This document shows positions 7,644 to 16,060 of a stretch of 41,890 nt of DNA, one piece after another. Position 1 is the first letter of the stretch, and every line of letters begins with the position of its first letter. The DNA is from Prochlorococcus sp. AG-355-M18 (GTDB lineage Bacteria > Cyanobacteriota > Cyanobacteriia > PCC-6307 > Cyanobiaceae). The position numbers were made by a program, and so were the translations under genes. The notes beneath the pieces are model-generated. The model did not search any database. It was not told where the DNA came from and saw only the letters and a list, made by a program, of their open reading frames with translations. The stretch is taken from positions 1 to 41,890 of the forward strand of contig QCED01000015.1 of NCBI GenBank assembly GCA_003280725.1, in the 5' to 3' direction.

Positions 7644-8891
7644 ATGAACGATATCTCTGATTACATCCATGGGGAATTAATCAAAACTCCATTTAATCTA
7701 TATAACCTAATTGCTAAATACATCGAATCTAATAACAATACTAAAGTAGCTTTTGTTGGCGGTTATTTAAGAGATTTATTAATTAGTAAATTCTACAAAA
7801 AGTCATTTTCTAAACCTGTAGATATTGATCTTGTTATTGAAGGATCCTCTATTTCTCTTGCAAAATTTATAAAAAAAAATATTTTAAATGTAGATTTATG
7901 TCTAATCAAGGAATTTAATTTATACAACACTGTAGAAATAAATATAAATGACTATAAAATTGATATTGCTTCTGCAAGAAAAGAAATTTATTCTGCTCCA
8001 GGATTAAATCCCACGGTAAATAAAAGTACTATTGAGGAAGATCTTAAGAGGAGAGATTTCACTATTAATTCAATAGCCTTCGAGGTCTCGACAAGGAAAA
8101 TCTATGATCTTTATGGAGGAATTTCTGATATAAAAAGTAAAAGATTGAACTTACTTCACAGTAATAGTATTTCAGATGATCCAAGTAGATTAATTAGATG
8201 TGCAAAATATGCTTCAAGGTTAGATTTCAATATTTCAAATAATTCTCTCAAACAATCTCAAGAAACAGTTAGAAAATGGCCATGGAAAAGTTCAGAAACT
8301 CATCAGAAAATGATTTACCCTCCTGCACTAGGCATACGAATAAGGATGGAACTAGCTGAAATATGCAAACACGATAATTTGACTAATGTAATTTCGATAA
8401 TTCATAAATGGGAAATTATCTCAATCTTAAATGAAAATATTAAAGTCGATAAAAGGTTTTTAAGAGGACTAAATTGGATTAAGAAGTTAAAGGGAAATCA
8501 TATGCTTTACTTATTAAAAGATTCAGAAGATTTAGAAAAAGCATGTCAAAGATTTTTGGTAAATAATAGTGAGATAAAAATATTAGAAGATTATTTAAAT
8601 ATCAAAAAGATATTAAATACAAACCAAAAAAATTTCAATCATTTTTCTCCATCAAGTTGGACAGAATTTATTGAGGACAGAAACCTTAATGATGAGACAG
8701 TCAAATTATTAATTTGTGATGGAGGACCATACTGGCGTAACTTGTTTAAGTGGTTATTTATTTACAAATTCATAAAATCAAAAAAAGATGGAGAAACATT
8801 AAAAAAAGAAGGATGGGATCCTGGGAAGGAGATGGGGAAGGAAATCAAAAGATTAAGATATTTAGAAATTGACCAATTGAATAAACGTTGA
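7644..8891 (+). CDS. CCA tRNA nucleotidyltransferase / poly(A) polymerase family protein
   Basis: A class II nucleotidyltransferase of 415 aa that adds or repairs the tRNA 3' CCA end (or part of it). The catalytic head has GGYLRDLL (39-46) and the metal-binding DIDLVIEG; then RRDFTINSIAFE and DDPSRLIRCAKYASRLDF, the family's neck motifs for nucleotide selection. The C-terminal third diverges from the standard body and tail. It fits with the window's tRNAs, which do not encode complete CCA. Whether it is a full CCA-adding or a CC-/A-adding enzyme cannot be told by eye. It directly follows uvrD and abuts the convergent selD fusion with no gap. Confidence 0.9.
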   Translation: MNDISDYIHGELIKTPFNLYNLIAKYIESNNNTKVAFVGGYLRDLLISKFYKKSFSKPVDIDLVIEGSSISLAKFIKKNILNVDLCLIKEFNLYNTVEININDYKIDIASARKEIYSAPGLNPTVNKSTIEEDLKRRDFTINSIAFEVSTRKIYDLYGGISDIKSKRLNLLHSNSISDDPSRLIRCAKYASRLDFNISNNSLKQSQETVRKWPWKSSETHQKMIYPPALGIRIRMELAEICKHDNLTNVISIIHKWEIISILNENIKVDKRFLRGLNWIKKLKGNHMLYLLKDSEDLEKACQRFLVNNSEIKILEDYLNIKKILNTNQKNFNHFSPSSWTEFIEDRNLNDETVKLLICDGGPYWRNLFKWLFIYKFIKSKKDGETLKKEGWDPGKEMGKEIKRLRYLEIDQLNKR

Positions 8892-11063
8892 TTACATTTT
8901 TACAACTTCTCCAACCTTGTACCATTTATCCTTTAGAACATTTTCATATTTACGATTGCAACTAATCAACAATGGTCCACATGTTTGAGGATCTAATAGT
9001 AATGACATTCTCTCGTTAAAAGTCTCTTGATCTAGTGAATTTTCGTTTAAAAAATTAATTATTCTTTTTTGCTTATTTACTTTATAAATTTTGTCAAAAA
9101 TTTCTTTATTAGATTCAAAGAAAGTACTTCTAACATCTTTTCTTATTAAATCAAATACTCCAGGATAAGCTTTAAATGCAAATAAATCTAATAAAACTTT
9201 TAGTGGCTCAAGATTATTGCTTTGCCTATTTAAATTAGATGAATCAACCATTTCTTTAAGATGTCCAATAAATCCATATCCAGTAATGTCAGTCGCAGCA
9301 TTAACTAATGATTCTTTAAATTGATTTTGAAAAAGATAAATTTCATCAATCAAATATTGCTGACTCTTTAATAAATTATTAATTATTTCAGAAGAACTGC
9401 CTAGCTTATTTATATTTTGCATTTGACCGGCAAAGTAAATCCCAACGCCCAGAGGTCTAGACATCATGAGAATATCTCCAATATTCATTCCGGATTTAGG
9501 CCATGGTTTTGCTCCATTTTGTAAAATACCTTGAACTGTTAAAGAAATATCTATTCCTAATGGATAAGGTTTATTTAATAAACTTCTTGCCTCGAAAGTA
9601 TGGCCTCCAAGTAATTCACCTCCATGATCCTCAACTGTTGATTTAATACCTTGAAGTGATTGAGAAAAGAGGAAAATCTGAAATTCCCTTTCAACTTTTG
9701 GTAATGAAATTAAAGCCTGAGCGGATGAAAGTTTTGCTCCGCATGCCCACAAATCTGAGCAAGCATGCAAAGTAGTAATTCTTGCATTAAGCCAAGGATC
9801 ACTTACCAAAGCAGGAAATCCATCTACACTTTGCAAGATAATATCTTGACCATTTTGATATATCTCAACTGAATCTTCAGGTGATGAGGCAAAAGAATTT
9901 AAATTAGAATTTATTAATGATTTATTTAAAACAAACTGAGGAATTTTAGCTGCACATCCTCTGCAATCATTCAACGAAATATTTTTTTCAATACTTTTCA
10001 TAATAAGCCTTTTTGATCTGAACTTATTAATAAAGTTGAGATCAATCTTATACTTTAAAATCCAAAAAAGAAAAGAAGGGCCGAAAACAAAATTGCGATA
10101 AATAGCAAAAGCCTTTGGATGATGGCTTGGAAATATATTTACTATTTGCAATCCTATCTTTTGAGGAAACCACTTTTTTAGTGATCTCCCTTCTATATCT
10201 TTTTTTAGATTTTGGACTAATTTATTTACAACTTTTACTGCAAAAACTCCCGATGCTGGCCTTTTTGCTGAACCTACAACTGCGCAATCACCGACAGCAA
10301 AGATCCCAGAGAAACTTTTTATCTGTAAATTCTGATTTGTGATTATTCTGCCATTAGAATCCAAATCTAATAATTTTTTTTGTGCCCATAACGGAGATGT
10401 ATTCCCAGTACATAAAAGAATCTTGCCATAATCAAAATTAAGTTTTTCTACTAAATCAATATTGAAATTCCGTAAACTTTTTAGAATTGTATTATTAATT
10501 TTTCTTGAATCACATAATAGTTTTAAAGGTCTATCTCCCCATCTTTTTCTCAAAGCATATGATACTTCAATTGCAGCAAGGCCACTCCCAACAATTACAA
10601 ATGGAAGTTCATTAACTGAATCAAAAATGTCCTCTTTTAGTATTGAGTCATAAGCACTTAAAAAAGGTTTAATTGAAAAAGCATTTCGATTTTTAACTAG
10701 TGATTCAAATTCTTTTGGAATTATTGTTTGACTTCCATAATTAAGAACCAACTTCGAATAATTAATTGAAGGTCTATTACCTAAAACAATTTTCTTTAAA
10801 TTGAAATCAATATCCTTTACTTCTTCTTCTATAAAAGATACTTTTGCATTTTTTGCTAAAGATTTTATATCAATTAAACTCTCTTCTAAAGTGATTGATT
10901 TTGAAATTACCGATGGGAACATCGCCGAATAAACCAAATGAGAATCTCTAGATATAATTGAAACAGGAATTTCTGGCATTAATTTCGGAAACATTAACCA
11001 TTTCTTTAATAAAGAAACATTTGAGTGTCCTCCTCCAATTAGTACCAGATGATTAAAAGTCAT
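8892..11063 (-). CDS. selD: Fusion: NDH-2-like FAD/NAD oxidoreductase + selenophosphate synthetase (SelD)
   Basis: A 723-aa two-domain protein. The N-terminal half (1-355) is a pyridine nucleotide-disulfide oxidoreductase of NDH-2 type: FAD motif LIGGGHSN (7-14), NAD(P) motif IVGSGLAAIEVSYAL (about 155-170) and GIFAVGDCAVV. The C-terminal half is SelD: GCAAK places the catalytic Cys at 370 and Lys at 373, followed by SPEDSVEI, DPWLNARITTLHACSDLWACGA and GGHTFEARS, TDITGYGF and the late LLDPQTCGPLLIS. SelD makes selenophosphate from selenide and ATP; the oxidoreductase half might supply or handle reduced selenium. This fusion is known in cyanobacteria and algae; its role here is most likely selenouridine in tRNA, an inference. 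ATG start; its start is 10 bases from the divergent mtnP start. Confidence 0.93.
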   Translation of the reverse strand: MTFNHLVLIGGGHSNVSLLKKWLMFPKLMPEIPVSIISRDSHLVYSAMFPSVISKSITLEESLIDIKSLAKNAKVSFIEEEVKDIDFNLKKIVLGNRPSINYSKLVLNYGSQTIIPKEFESLVKNRNAFSIKPFLSAYDSILKEDIFDSVNELPFVIVGSGLAAIEVSYALRKRWGDRPLKLLCDSRKINNTILKSLRNFNIDLVEKLNFDYGKILLCTGNTSPLWAQKKLLDLDSNGRIITNQNLQIKSFSGIFAVGDCAVVGSAKRPASGVFAVKVVNKLVQNLKKDIEGRSLKKWFPQKIGLQIVNIFPSHHPKAFAIYRNFVFGPSFLFWILKYKIDLNFINKFRSKRLIMKSIEKNISLNDCRGCAAKIPQFVLNKSLINSNLNSFASSPEDSVEIYQNGQDIILQSVDGFPALVSDPWLNARITTLHACSDLWACGAKLSSAQALISLPKVEREFQIFLFSQSLQGIKSTVEDHGGELLGGHTFEARSLLNKPYPLGIDISLTVQGILQNGAKPWPKSGMNIGDILMMSRPLGVGIYFAGQMQNINKLGSSSEIINNLLKSQQYLIDEIYLFQNQFKESLVNAATDITGYGFIGHLKEMVDSSNLNRQSNNLEPLKVLLDLFAFKAYPGVFDLIRKDVRSTFFESNKEIFDKIYKVNKQKRIINFLNENSLDQETFNERMSLLLDPQTCGPLLISCNRKYENVLKDKWYKVGEVVKM

Positions 11064-11073
11064 TTACAACACT

Positions 11074-11967
11074 ATGAATAAAGAACATTTATTACCAATT
11101 GAAAAATCAAGATTAGGAGTGATTGGTGGAAGTGGATTTTATTCAATGGATCAAATAGAGTACTTAAGAGCACTAGAAATCAATACTCCCTATGGTAAAC
11201 CTTCTGATTCAATAAAAGTATATAATCTTGGAAACCTAGAGATAGCATTCATTCCTAGACATGGCAGAACACATAGTTTAAATCCTTCTGAAATCCCTTA
11301 CAAAGCTAATATTTGGGCTCTAAGATCTATAGGAGTAAGATGGATTATTGCTCCATCAGCAGTTGGTTCATTACAAGAACAGATAAGGCCACTTGATATA
11401 GTGGTTCCAGATCAATTTATAGACCGGACAAAAAATAGACCTGCAACCTTCTTTAATGAGGGAGCTGTTGCTCATGTAACTATGGGAGATCCCTTCTGCA
11501 CAAATTTATCACGAATATTAAGTGAAATCGGAGAAAAAAATATTCCTGGCGGTAGACAATTGCATAGAGGAGGTACCTATCTAGCAATGGAAGGTCCCGC
11601 TTTCTCAACTAGAGCAGAATCTAATTTATATAGGAGTTGGGGATGTTCAATAATTGGAATGACGAACCACACAGAAGCAAGATTAGCTAAAGAAGCTGAA
11701 ATAGCTTACTCCTCCTTATCTATGGTTACTGATTATGATTGCTGGCATCAGACCCATCAAGAAGTTTCTGTAGAGATGGTTTTGGATAATCTTAGATCAA
11801 ATACTGAAGTGGCCAATAAAATAATATTTGAAGTAGCTAAATCAATTGAAAAAGAAAGACCAAAAAGTAAGTCTCATTTTTCATTAAAAGATGGATTGAT
11901 AACCCAAAAAGAAAATATCCCAAATTCCACAAAAGAGAAATTAAGGATATTTACTGATTCTTATTAG
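11074..11967 (+). CDS. mtnP: S-methyl-5'-thioadenosine phosphorylase
   Basis: Splits methylthioadenosine, the by-product of polyamine synthesis, with phosphate to adenine and methylthioribose-1-phosphate. The motifs are those of the MTAP/PNP family: VIGGSGFYSM (16-25), FIPRHGRTHSLNPSEIPYKAN, IAPSAVGSLQE, and the substrate loop MEGPAFSTRAESNLYRSWG with IGMTNHTEARLAKEAEIAY and TDYDCWH. The MTA-type residues (NHTEARLAKE and DYDCW) favour MTA over inosine or guanosine. It is 297 aa, near the usual 270-300. It is divergent from the selD fusion across 10 bases, so promoters must lie inside the neighbouring coding region. Confidence 0.95.
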   Translation: MNKEHLLPIEKSRLGVIGGSGFYSMDQIEYLRALEINTPYGKPSDSIKVYNLGNLEIAFIPRHGRTHSLNPSEIPYKANIWALRSIGVRWIIAPSAVGSLQEQIRPLDIVVPDQFIDRTKNRPATFFNEGAVAHVTMGDPFCTNLSRILSEIGEKNIPGGRQLHRGGTYLAMEGPAFSTRAESNLYRSWGCSIIGMTNHTEARLAKEAEIAYSSLSMVTDYDCWHQTHQEVSVEMVLDNLRSNTEVANKIIFEVAKSIEKERPKSKSHFSLKDGLITQKENIPNSTKEKLRIFTDSY

Positions 11968-12010
11968 GCTTATTTGATATGAGTGATGGTCAGGTCAAGG
12001 TAAGAATTTG

Positions 12011-12208
12011 TTAGCCTCCAGCTCCAACGCCTTGGTATGAACCGTAGAAGAATATTCCTAAAACGAAGATAACTGCAATTCCACCTGCCGTAGCAACAAG
12101 CCATAAAGGAAGAGTTCCTTCAGTCCATCTTCTTTCCCATGCAACTGCTGGTCTACCGTCGGGAAGTCTATCTGGAATTCTTCCATCAGGTCCTTTTAAT
12201 TTACTCAT
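12011..12208 (-). CDS. psbJ: Photosystem II protein J
   Basis: A small PSII subunit next to cytochrome b559, affecting plastoquinone exchange and assembly. It has one TM helix (about 35-55: [23 protein letters not shown]) and ends with [10 protein letters not shown], typical of PsbJ. At 65 aa it is longer than the 39-40 aa form of most cyanobacteria because of an N-terminal extension ([20 protein letters not shown]), a form seen in marine picocyanobacteria. It is last in the psbEFLJ operon, 9 bases after psbL. Confidence 0.97.
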   Translation of the reverse strand: MSKLKGPDGRIPDRLPDGRPAVAWERRWTEGTLPLWLVATAGGIAVIFVLGIFFYGSYQGVGAGG

Positions 12209-12217
12209 AGTTTTAAT

Positions 12218-12337
12218 TTAATTGAAAAAGTAACTGGAAAATAAAATTCCCAATACAAAGACTGATAATAAGCCTAAATAAAGGCTTGTACGATTAAGTT
12301 CAACTGGAACTTTGTTAGGATTTTCGTTTACTTGCAT
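12218..12337 (-). CDS. psbL: Photosystem II protein L
   Basis: A 39-aa PSII subunit needed for QA function and dimer stability. The sequence starts [20 protein letters not shown] and continues as one TM helix ending in FSSYFFN. The in-frame codons upstream of the ATG at 12337 overlap psbF and are not part of the protein. It lies 11 bases after psbF and 9 before psbJ. Confidence 0.97.
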
Positions 12338-12348
12338 GATAGTTAAAT

Positions 12349-12495
12349 TTATCGGGCTACGAATTGCATAGCGGCAATTGAACCTAAAAAGAATACTGAA
12401 GGAATAGCTAGAGCGTGAACTGCTAGCCAACGCACAGTAAATATAGGATAAACGCGGACTTCCGCAGCCTGCATTGGAGCTTGAGAATTAGTCAT
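12349..12495 (-). CDS. psbF: Cytochrome b559 subunit beta
   Basis: A 48-aa protein from the ATG at 12495 to TAA at 12349-12351. It has one TM helix with the haem-ligand His in [17 protein letters not shown], and ends AAMQFVAR. With PsbE it binds the b559 haem in PSII, essential for assembly and photoprotection. It starts 2 bases after the psbE stop. Confidence 0.97.
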
Positions 12496-12497
12496 TG

Positions 12498-12746
12498 TTA
12501 TTTTGTTCTTAAATCTAGTTGAGATTTAGCTTCATATCTTTGAGTTACGACAGGTGCTTTAGATTCAGATGATTGGAAATAACTATCTGGACGAGGAGTT
12601 CCGAAAGCATCGTAGGCTAAGCCTGTATATACAAATAAGAAGCCTGCTATGAAGATAGCGGGTAATGTTACTGCATGAATAATCCAGTATCTAATACTGG
12701 TGATTATTTCAAAAAATGGGCGTTCACCCGTTGAACCTGCGGCCAT
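12498..12746 (-). CDS. psbE: Cytochrome b559 subunit alpha
   Basis: An 82-aa PSII subunit beginning [20 protein letters not shown]. One TM helix carries the haem-ligand His in [13 protein letters not shown], and the lumenal part has [12 protein letters not shown]. The ATG at 12746 is chosen over a GTG two codons upstream because PsbE proteins begin MA-GSTGERP. It is the first gene of psbEFLJ. A 136-base gap separates it from ycf48, enough for its own promoter, and holds a 25-bp dyad (see 12765-12789). Confidence 0.97.
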
Positions 12747-12764
12747 AATCACAAATGTTTACCC

Positions 12765-12789
12765 TATGATCTTACAGTGTAAAATCATA
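12765..12789. promoter_or_regulatory. Dyad upstream of psbE
   Basis: TATGATCTTAC (12765-12775) and GTAAAATCATA (12779-12789) are inverted with 10 of 11 matches and a 3-nt spacer. It lies 18 bases upstream of the psbE ATG. It could be an operator, a leader hairpin, or partly the -10 element (TATGAT occurs on the minus strand). Similar dyads occur by chance in AT-rich DNA, so the support is mainly its position. Confidence 0.4.
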
Positions 12790-12882
12790 AGTTCGTGAAG
12801 AAATTAACAGCTTGGTTACAGACAGTTGCTAAATCAGCCAAAAATTAAGTTTTTTTTTACTTTTTAATCTAGTTATTTAAAC

Positions 12883-13899
12883 TCAGCTATTCCATTTAAG
12901 GATATAACCACGTTCGCCAAGTACAAATCCTTTTTCTTTATCTAAGCCATCTTTATCAATAAAAACTATTTTAATGTAGTTTGTTGGCAATTCAGAAGCA
13001 ATAGGATCTTTCTCCCAAGTTTTACCTTGATCTTTACTTACTATTAAAGTGCCATTACCGCCTCCAGCCCATATATCTCCATTTGGATCCCATCCCATGT
13101 CTAGATAATTGTAACCATTAAGAATGGGTATGATAGGTTTTGACCAATTTTCTAGGTCTTCAGTATCTTCATTAAATCTAATTTCTGCACCTCTAGAAAG
13201 CATCCATAAACTTCCTTCAGGGTTAAAACCAATACTTTGAACTCTTTTGCTACTAGCTCTTTGATGAGCTATCCATGCATTACTATCTTTTTCCAAAGTA
13301 GAAAAGAAATTACCCAGACTACTTACGCTGACATAATCTCCTTCATTAGTTCTTCTTAGATCTCTTACACCTCCAGAACCAGTTGCATCTACAACTTTTG
13401 CATTCCATGATTCACCACTATCTGATGTTTCATAGATTGCACCTGCAGTTGTAGCTAATTCTGCAACCCCATTATCAACAGTAGTTATTAGAAATGGTTG
13501 ACCTGGTAATTTGTTACCTAGAGATAGACGAGTCCAATTTTTTCCTGCATCAAGTGTATGCATAACTAATGATGGCTGGCCTATTAACCATCCCTCTTCA
13601 CCTTTAAAGTCAATATCTAGCAGACGAAAGTTCTCTTCACTTGGTAAGTCTAAATTTCTTTTCTCCCAAGTTTCTCCTCCATCATTAGATTCCATAATAA
13701 GTCTGTTAGAGCCAACTAAAAATCCATTTTTATTATCTATAAAATCAACATCTAAAGCATTTGCCATATCTTCAAACTGAATTGTTTTCCAAGGGCTGCT
13801 TTCATTCATCTTGACTCCTGTAGATGAACAACTGCTTAAAATAAAACAAATAACTATAGACAAAAAAAGATTAGGAATACTGTTAAAAACTTTTTTCAT
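12883..13899 (-). CDS. ycf48: Photosystem II assembly lipoprotein Ycf48 (HCF136)
   Basis: A lumenal or membrane-attached assembly factor that binds precursor D1 and helps build PSII reaction centres. The N-terminal signal segment ends in a lipobox-like LSSC, so the mature protein is probably lipid-anchored. The rest is a BNR/seven-bladed propeller with repeats such as [33 protein letters not shown] and [11 protein letters not shown]. The protein is 338 aa from the ATG at 13899; an in-frame ATG at 13914 adds five residues before the signal peptide and is less likely, with GAG spaced better for 13899. It lies between rubA and psbE, the conserved cyanobacterial order. Confidence 0.95.
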   Translation of the reverse strand: MKKVFNSIPNLFLSIVICFILSSCSSTGVKMNESSPWKTIQFEDMANALDVDFIDNKNGFLVGSNRLIMESNDGGETWEKRNLDLPSEENFRLLDIDFKGEEGWLIGQPSLVMHTLDAGKNWTRLSLGNKLPGQPFLITTVDNGVAELATTAGAIYETSDSGESWNAKVVDATGSGGVRDLRRTNEGDYVSVSSLGNFFSTLEKDSNAWIAHQRASSKRVQSIGFNPEGSLWMLSRGAEIRFNEDTEDLENWSKPIIPILNGYNYLDMGWDPNGDIWAGGGNGTLIVSKDQGKTWEKDPIASELPTNYIKIVFIDKDGLDKEKGFVLGERGYILKWNS

Positions 13900-13923
13900 T
13901 GAATTAAATCTCATTTAATTATA

Positions 13924-14352
13924 TTAATGCAAAGAGTACAAAGAAAGGAACATAGCAGCAGCAAACGCCAACCCTCCAAATATCAAAATATTTTTTTGTC
14001 CTGAAGGTAAACTATTAAAACCAAAACCATAAACTAAATTCTCTTCAAATCCACTAGGTTTTGCTTTGGAGCCAATATCTTTATAGAAATTTTTACCAGC
14101 TCTACAAACTGGACAAGCAAAGGTGTTTCCATCCAACTCAGAAAAGGGTGTATTTTTGGGTATATTTAATTTTTTATTTCCTTCAGACGGATCATAAATG
14201 TATCCACAACTTCTACATTCGAATCTATTTTGTTCTAAATTAAGGGTAGGTTGATCAACATTTACTCCTGAGGAGTTTTCAGAAGGCTTTTCTTTCTCAA
14301 AACCTTCAACTATTTTGTTTTCCTCAGAGGCTGGTTGAATGTTTTCACTCAC
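13924..14352 (-). CDS. rubA: Membrane-anchored rubredoxin RubA
   Basis: An iron protein needed for photosystem assembly in cyanobacteria and plants. The rubredoxin fold (about 45-98) shows both iron-binding knuckles: CRSCGYIYDPSEG and CPVCRAGK. Then comes a linker and a C-terminal TM anchor (about 121-139, ILIFGGLAFAAAMFLSLYSL). A 40-residue acidic N-terminal extension is unconserved in character. The start is GTG at 14352. It is the first gene of rubA-ycf48, which lies upstream of psbEFLJ, and is divergent from ndhC across 76 bases. Confidence 0.95.
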   Translation of the reverse strand: MSENIQPASEENKIVEGFEKEKPSENSSGVNVDQPTLNLEQNRFECRSCGYIYDPSEGNKKLNIPKNTPFSELDGNTFACPVCRAGKNFYKDIGSKAKPSGFEENLVYGFGFNSLPSGQKNILIFGGLAFAAAMFLSLYSLH

Positions 14353-14363
14353 GGTTTATTATT

Positions 14364-14401
14364 GTTCTTTAAGAACTTTAAAAGATTTTGCTTAATTAAG
14401 C
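14364..14401. promoter_or_regulatory. Two palindromes in the rubA/ndhC divergent promoter region
   Basis: GTTCTT-T-AAGAAC (14364-14376) and GCTTAATTAAGC (14390-14401, a perfect 12-bp palindrome) lie 13 bases apart between the two divergent starts. They are candidate operators for coordinated control of PSII-assembly and NDH-1 genes. Palindromes of this length are expected many times by chance in AT-rich DNA. Confidence 0.3.
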
Positions 14402-14428
14402 GACTTTTATTCAAAATTAATTTTTAAG

Positions 14429-14791
14429 ATGTTTTTATTAACTGGCTATGAATATTTTTTAGGTTTTCTTCTAATTGCCGCAGCTGTACCTGTTTTAGCT
14501 CTAGTTACTAATCTCATCGTTGCCCCAAAAGGCAGGACTGGGGAAAGAAAACTTACATATGAATCTGGAATGGAGCCTATAGGAGGAGCATGGATTCAAT
14601 TTAATATTCGTTATTACATGTTTGCCTTGGTTTTCGTTATATTTGATGTAGAGACAGTATTCCTCTATCCATGGGCTGTTGCTTTCAATAGATTAGGCTT
14701 GTTGGCATTTATTGAGGCATTAATTTTCATTGCAATACTTGTTATCGCTTTGGCTTACGCATGGAGAAAAGGTGCCTTAGAATGGAGTTAA
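14429..14791 (+). CDS. ndhC: NAD(P)H-quinone oxidoreductase subunit 3
   Basis: A 120-aa membrane subunit of the thylakoid NDH-1 complex, which carries cyclic electron flow from ferredoxin to plastoquinone and respiration. There are three TM helices (about 6-28, 63-83, 89-110). The conserved loop [23 protein letters not shown], with E45 of the ESGMEP motif, and [14 protein letters not shown] are diagnostic. It begins ndhC-ndhK-ndhJ; ndhK starts 4 bases after its stop. Confidence 0.98.
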   Translation: MFLLTGYEYFLGFLLIAAAVPVLALVTNLIVAPKGRTGERKLTYESGMEPIGGAWIQFNIRYYMFALVFVIFDVETVFLYPWAVAFNRLGLLAFIEALIFIAILVIALAYAWRKGALEWS

Positions 14792-14795
14792 AAAA

Positions 14796-15530
14796 TTGAA
14801 TCCACAATTATCCCCAAAAGCGATAAGAGAAATCAGAGAAGGAACTTGTAATCCTCTAGGCGCACCTCAAGTCACAACTGATTTGAGTGAAAATATTATT
14901 CTGACTAGTTTAGACGACCTTCATAATTGGGCTAGACTAAGTAGTCTATGGCCCCTGCTATATGGAACAGCCTGTTGTTTTATAGAATTTGCTGCCTTAA
15001 TTGGATCTAGATTTGATTTTGATAGATTTGGTCTAGTACCTAGAAGTTCGCCAAGGCAAGCAGATTTACTAATAGTTGCTGGAACAGTAACTATGAAGAT
15101 GGCCCCAGCCTTAGTAAGGCTTTATGAGCAGATGCCCGAGCCAAAATATGTGATTGCCATGGGCGCTTGTACAATAACAGGAGGAATGTTTAGCGCAGAT
15201 TCCACCACTGCTGTTAGAGGCGTTGACAAACTAATACCTGTTGATTTATATCTTCCCGGATGTCCACCAAGACCAGAAGCCATTTTTGATGCTGTAATAA
15301 AATTAAGAAAAAAAGTAGGTAATGAATCAATTTTAGAGAGAACAAAAACAGAACAAACCCACAGGTACCTAACATGTGATCACGAAATGAATCTTGTTTT
15401 CTCTCAAAATACTGGTGAATATCTAAATAAAGCCTCAACTAATGTTATCCCTTCCTCCAAAAAAGAAAAAATAACTGAATTACTTGAGAACAGCGAAAAA
15501 GCTGAAATTATCAACACTGAAGAAAATTAA
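14796..15530 (+). CDS. ndhK: NAD(P)H-quinone oxidoreductase subunit K
   Basis: A hydrophilic NDH-1 subunit that binds the terminal [4Fe-4S] cluster N2. Cluster cysteines are visible in [21 protein letters not shown] and [10 protein letters not shown]. The 244-aa length is usual for cyanobacteria, with a variable acidic tail. The start is TTG at 14796, 4 bases after ndhC, with no better codon near; [16 protein letters not shown] is a typical NdhK beginning. The stop overlaps the ndhJ ATG (TAATG), pointing to translational coupling. Confidence 0.98.
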   Translation: MNPQLSPKAIREIREGTCNPLGAPQVTTDLSENIILTSLDDLHNWARLSSLWPLLYGTACCFIEFAALIGSRFDFDRFGLVPRSSPRQADLLIVAGTVTMKMAPALVRLYEQMPEPKYVIAMGACTITGGMFSADSTTAVRGVDKLIPVDLYLPGCPPRPEAIFDAVIKLRKKVGNESILERTKTEQTHRYLTCDHEMNLVFSQNTGEYLNKASTNVIPSSKKEKITELLENSEKAEIINTEEN

Positions 15531-16060
15531 TGGAAAAAGACGGTTTAGCAAATTCCTCAGATAATTCAATAGACAAAGAAGGATTTATAAGTCAAAGTTT
15601 ATCTAAAGATGGTATTCCAAATCAATCATTAGCTAATGATCATATAGGAATAGAAAATATTTCTGTGGAACCTAGCAAACTATATGAAGCAGTATCTACT
15701 TTAAGAAATTACGGTTTCAACTATCTTCAATGTCAAGGTGGCTATGATGAGGGACCAGGCAAAAATCTTGTTAGTTTTTATCATTTTATAACTGTTGATG
15801 ATTTACAAAAAATTGAAAAGATTAAAGAAGTTAGATTAAAAGTTTTCTTAAAAAGAGATTCTGATTTGTCAATCCCAAGTTTGTATAAAATTTTTAAAGG
15901 AAGTGATTGGCAAGAAAGAGAAACATATGACATGTATGGAATAAATTTTATTGATCATCCAAACCCCAAGAGACTTTTAATGCCTGAAGACTGGAGAGGG
16001 TGGCCTTTGCGAAAAGACTATGTTCAGCCAGACTTCTATGAACTTCAAGATGCTTATTAG
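15530..16060 (+). CDS. ndhJ: NAD(P)H-quinone oxidoreductase subunit J
   Basis: A 176-aa peripheral subunit (30-kDa/NuoC type) of NDH-1. The first 40 residues are a variable Ser/Asn-rich extension. The conserved core ends with [20 protein letters not shown] and [16 protein letters not shown], the family signature. Its ATG overlaps the ndhK stop by one base. The 3' end overlaps the convergent yvcK-like gene by 4 bases. Confidence 0.97.
   Translation: MEKDGLANSSDNSIDKEGFISQSLSKDGIPNQSLANDHIGIENISVEPSKLYEAVSTLRNYGFNYLQCQGGYDEGPGKNLVSFYHFITVDDLQKIEKIKEVRLKVFLKRDSDLSIPSLYKIFKGSDWQERETYDMYGINFIDHPNPKRLLMPEDWRGWPLRKDYVQPDFYELQDAY

Noticed and set aside
10115..10342. 75-codon plus-strand ORF inside the selD fusion
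   Set aside because: Antisense to the oxidoreductase domain, leucine-rich translation without motif; a frame shadow.
12338..12430. 31-codon extension of psbL
   Set aside because: It overlaps psbF in another frame; PsbL proteins begin at [15 protein letters not shown] sequence.
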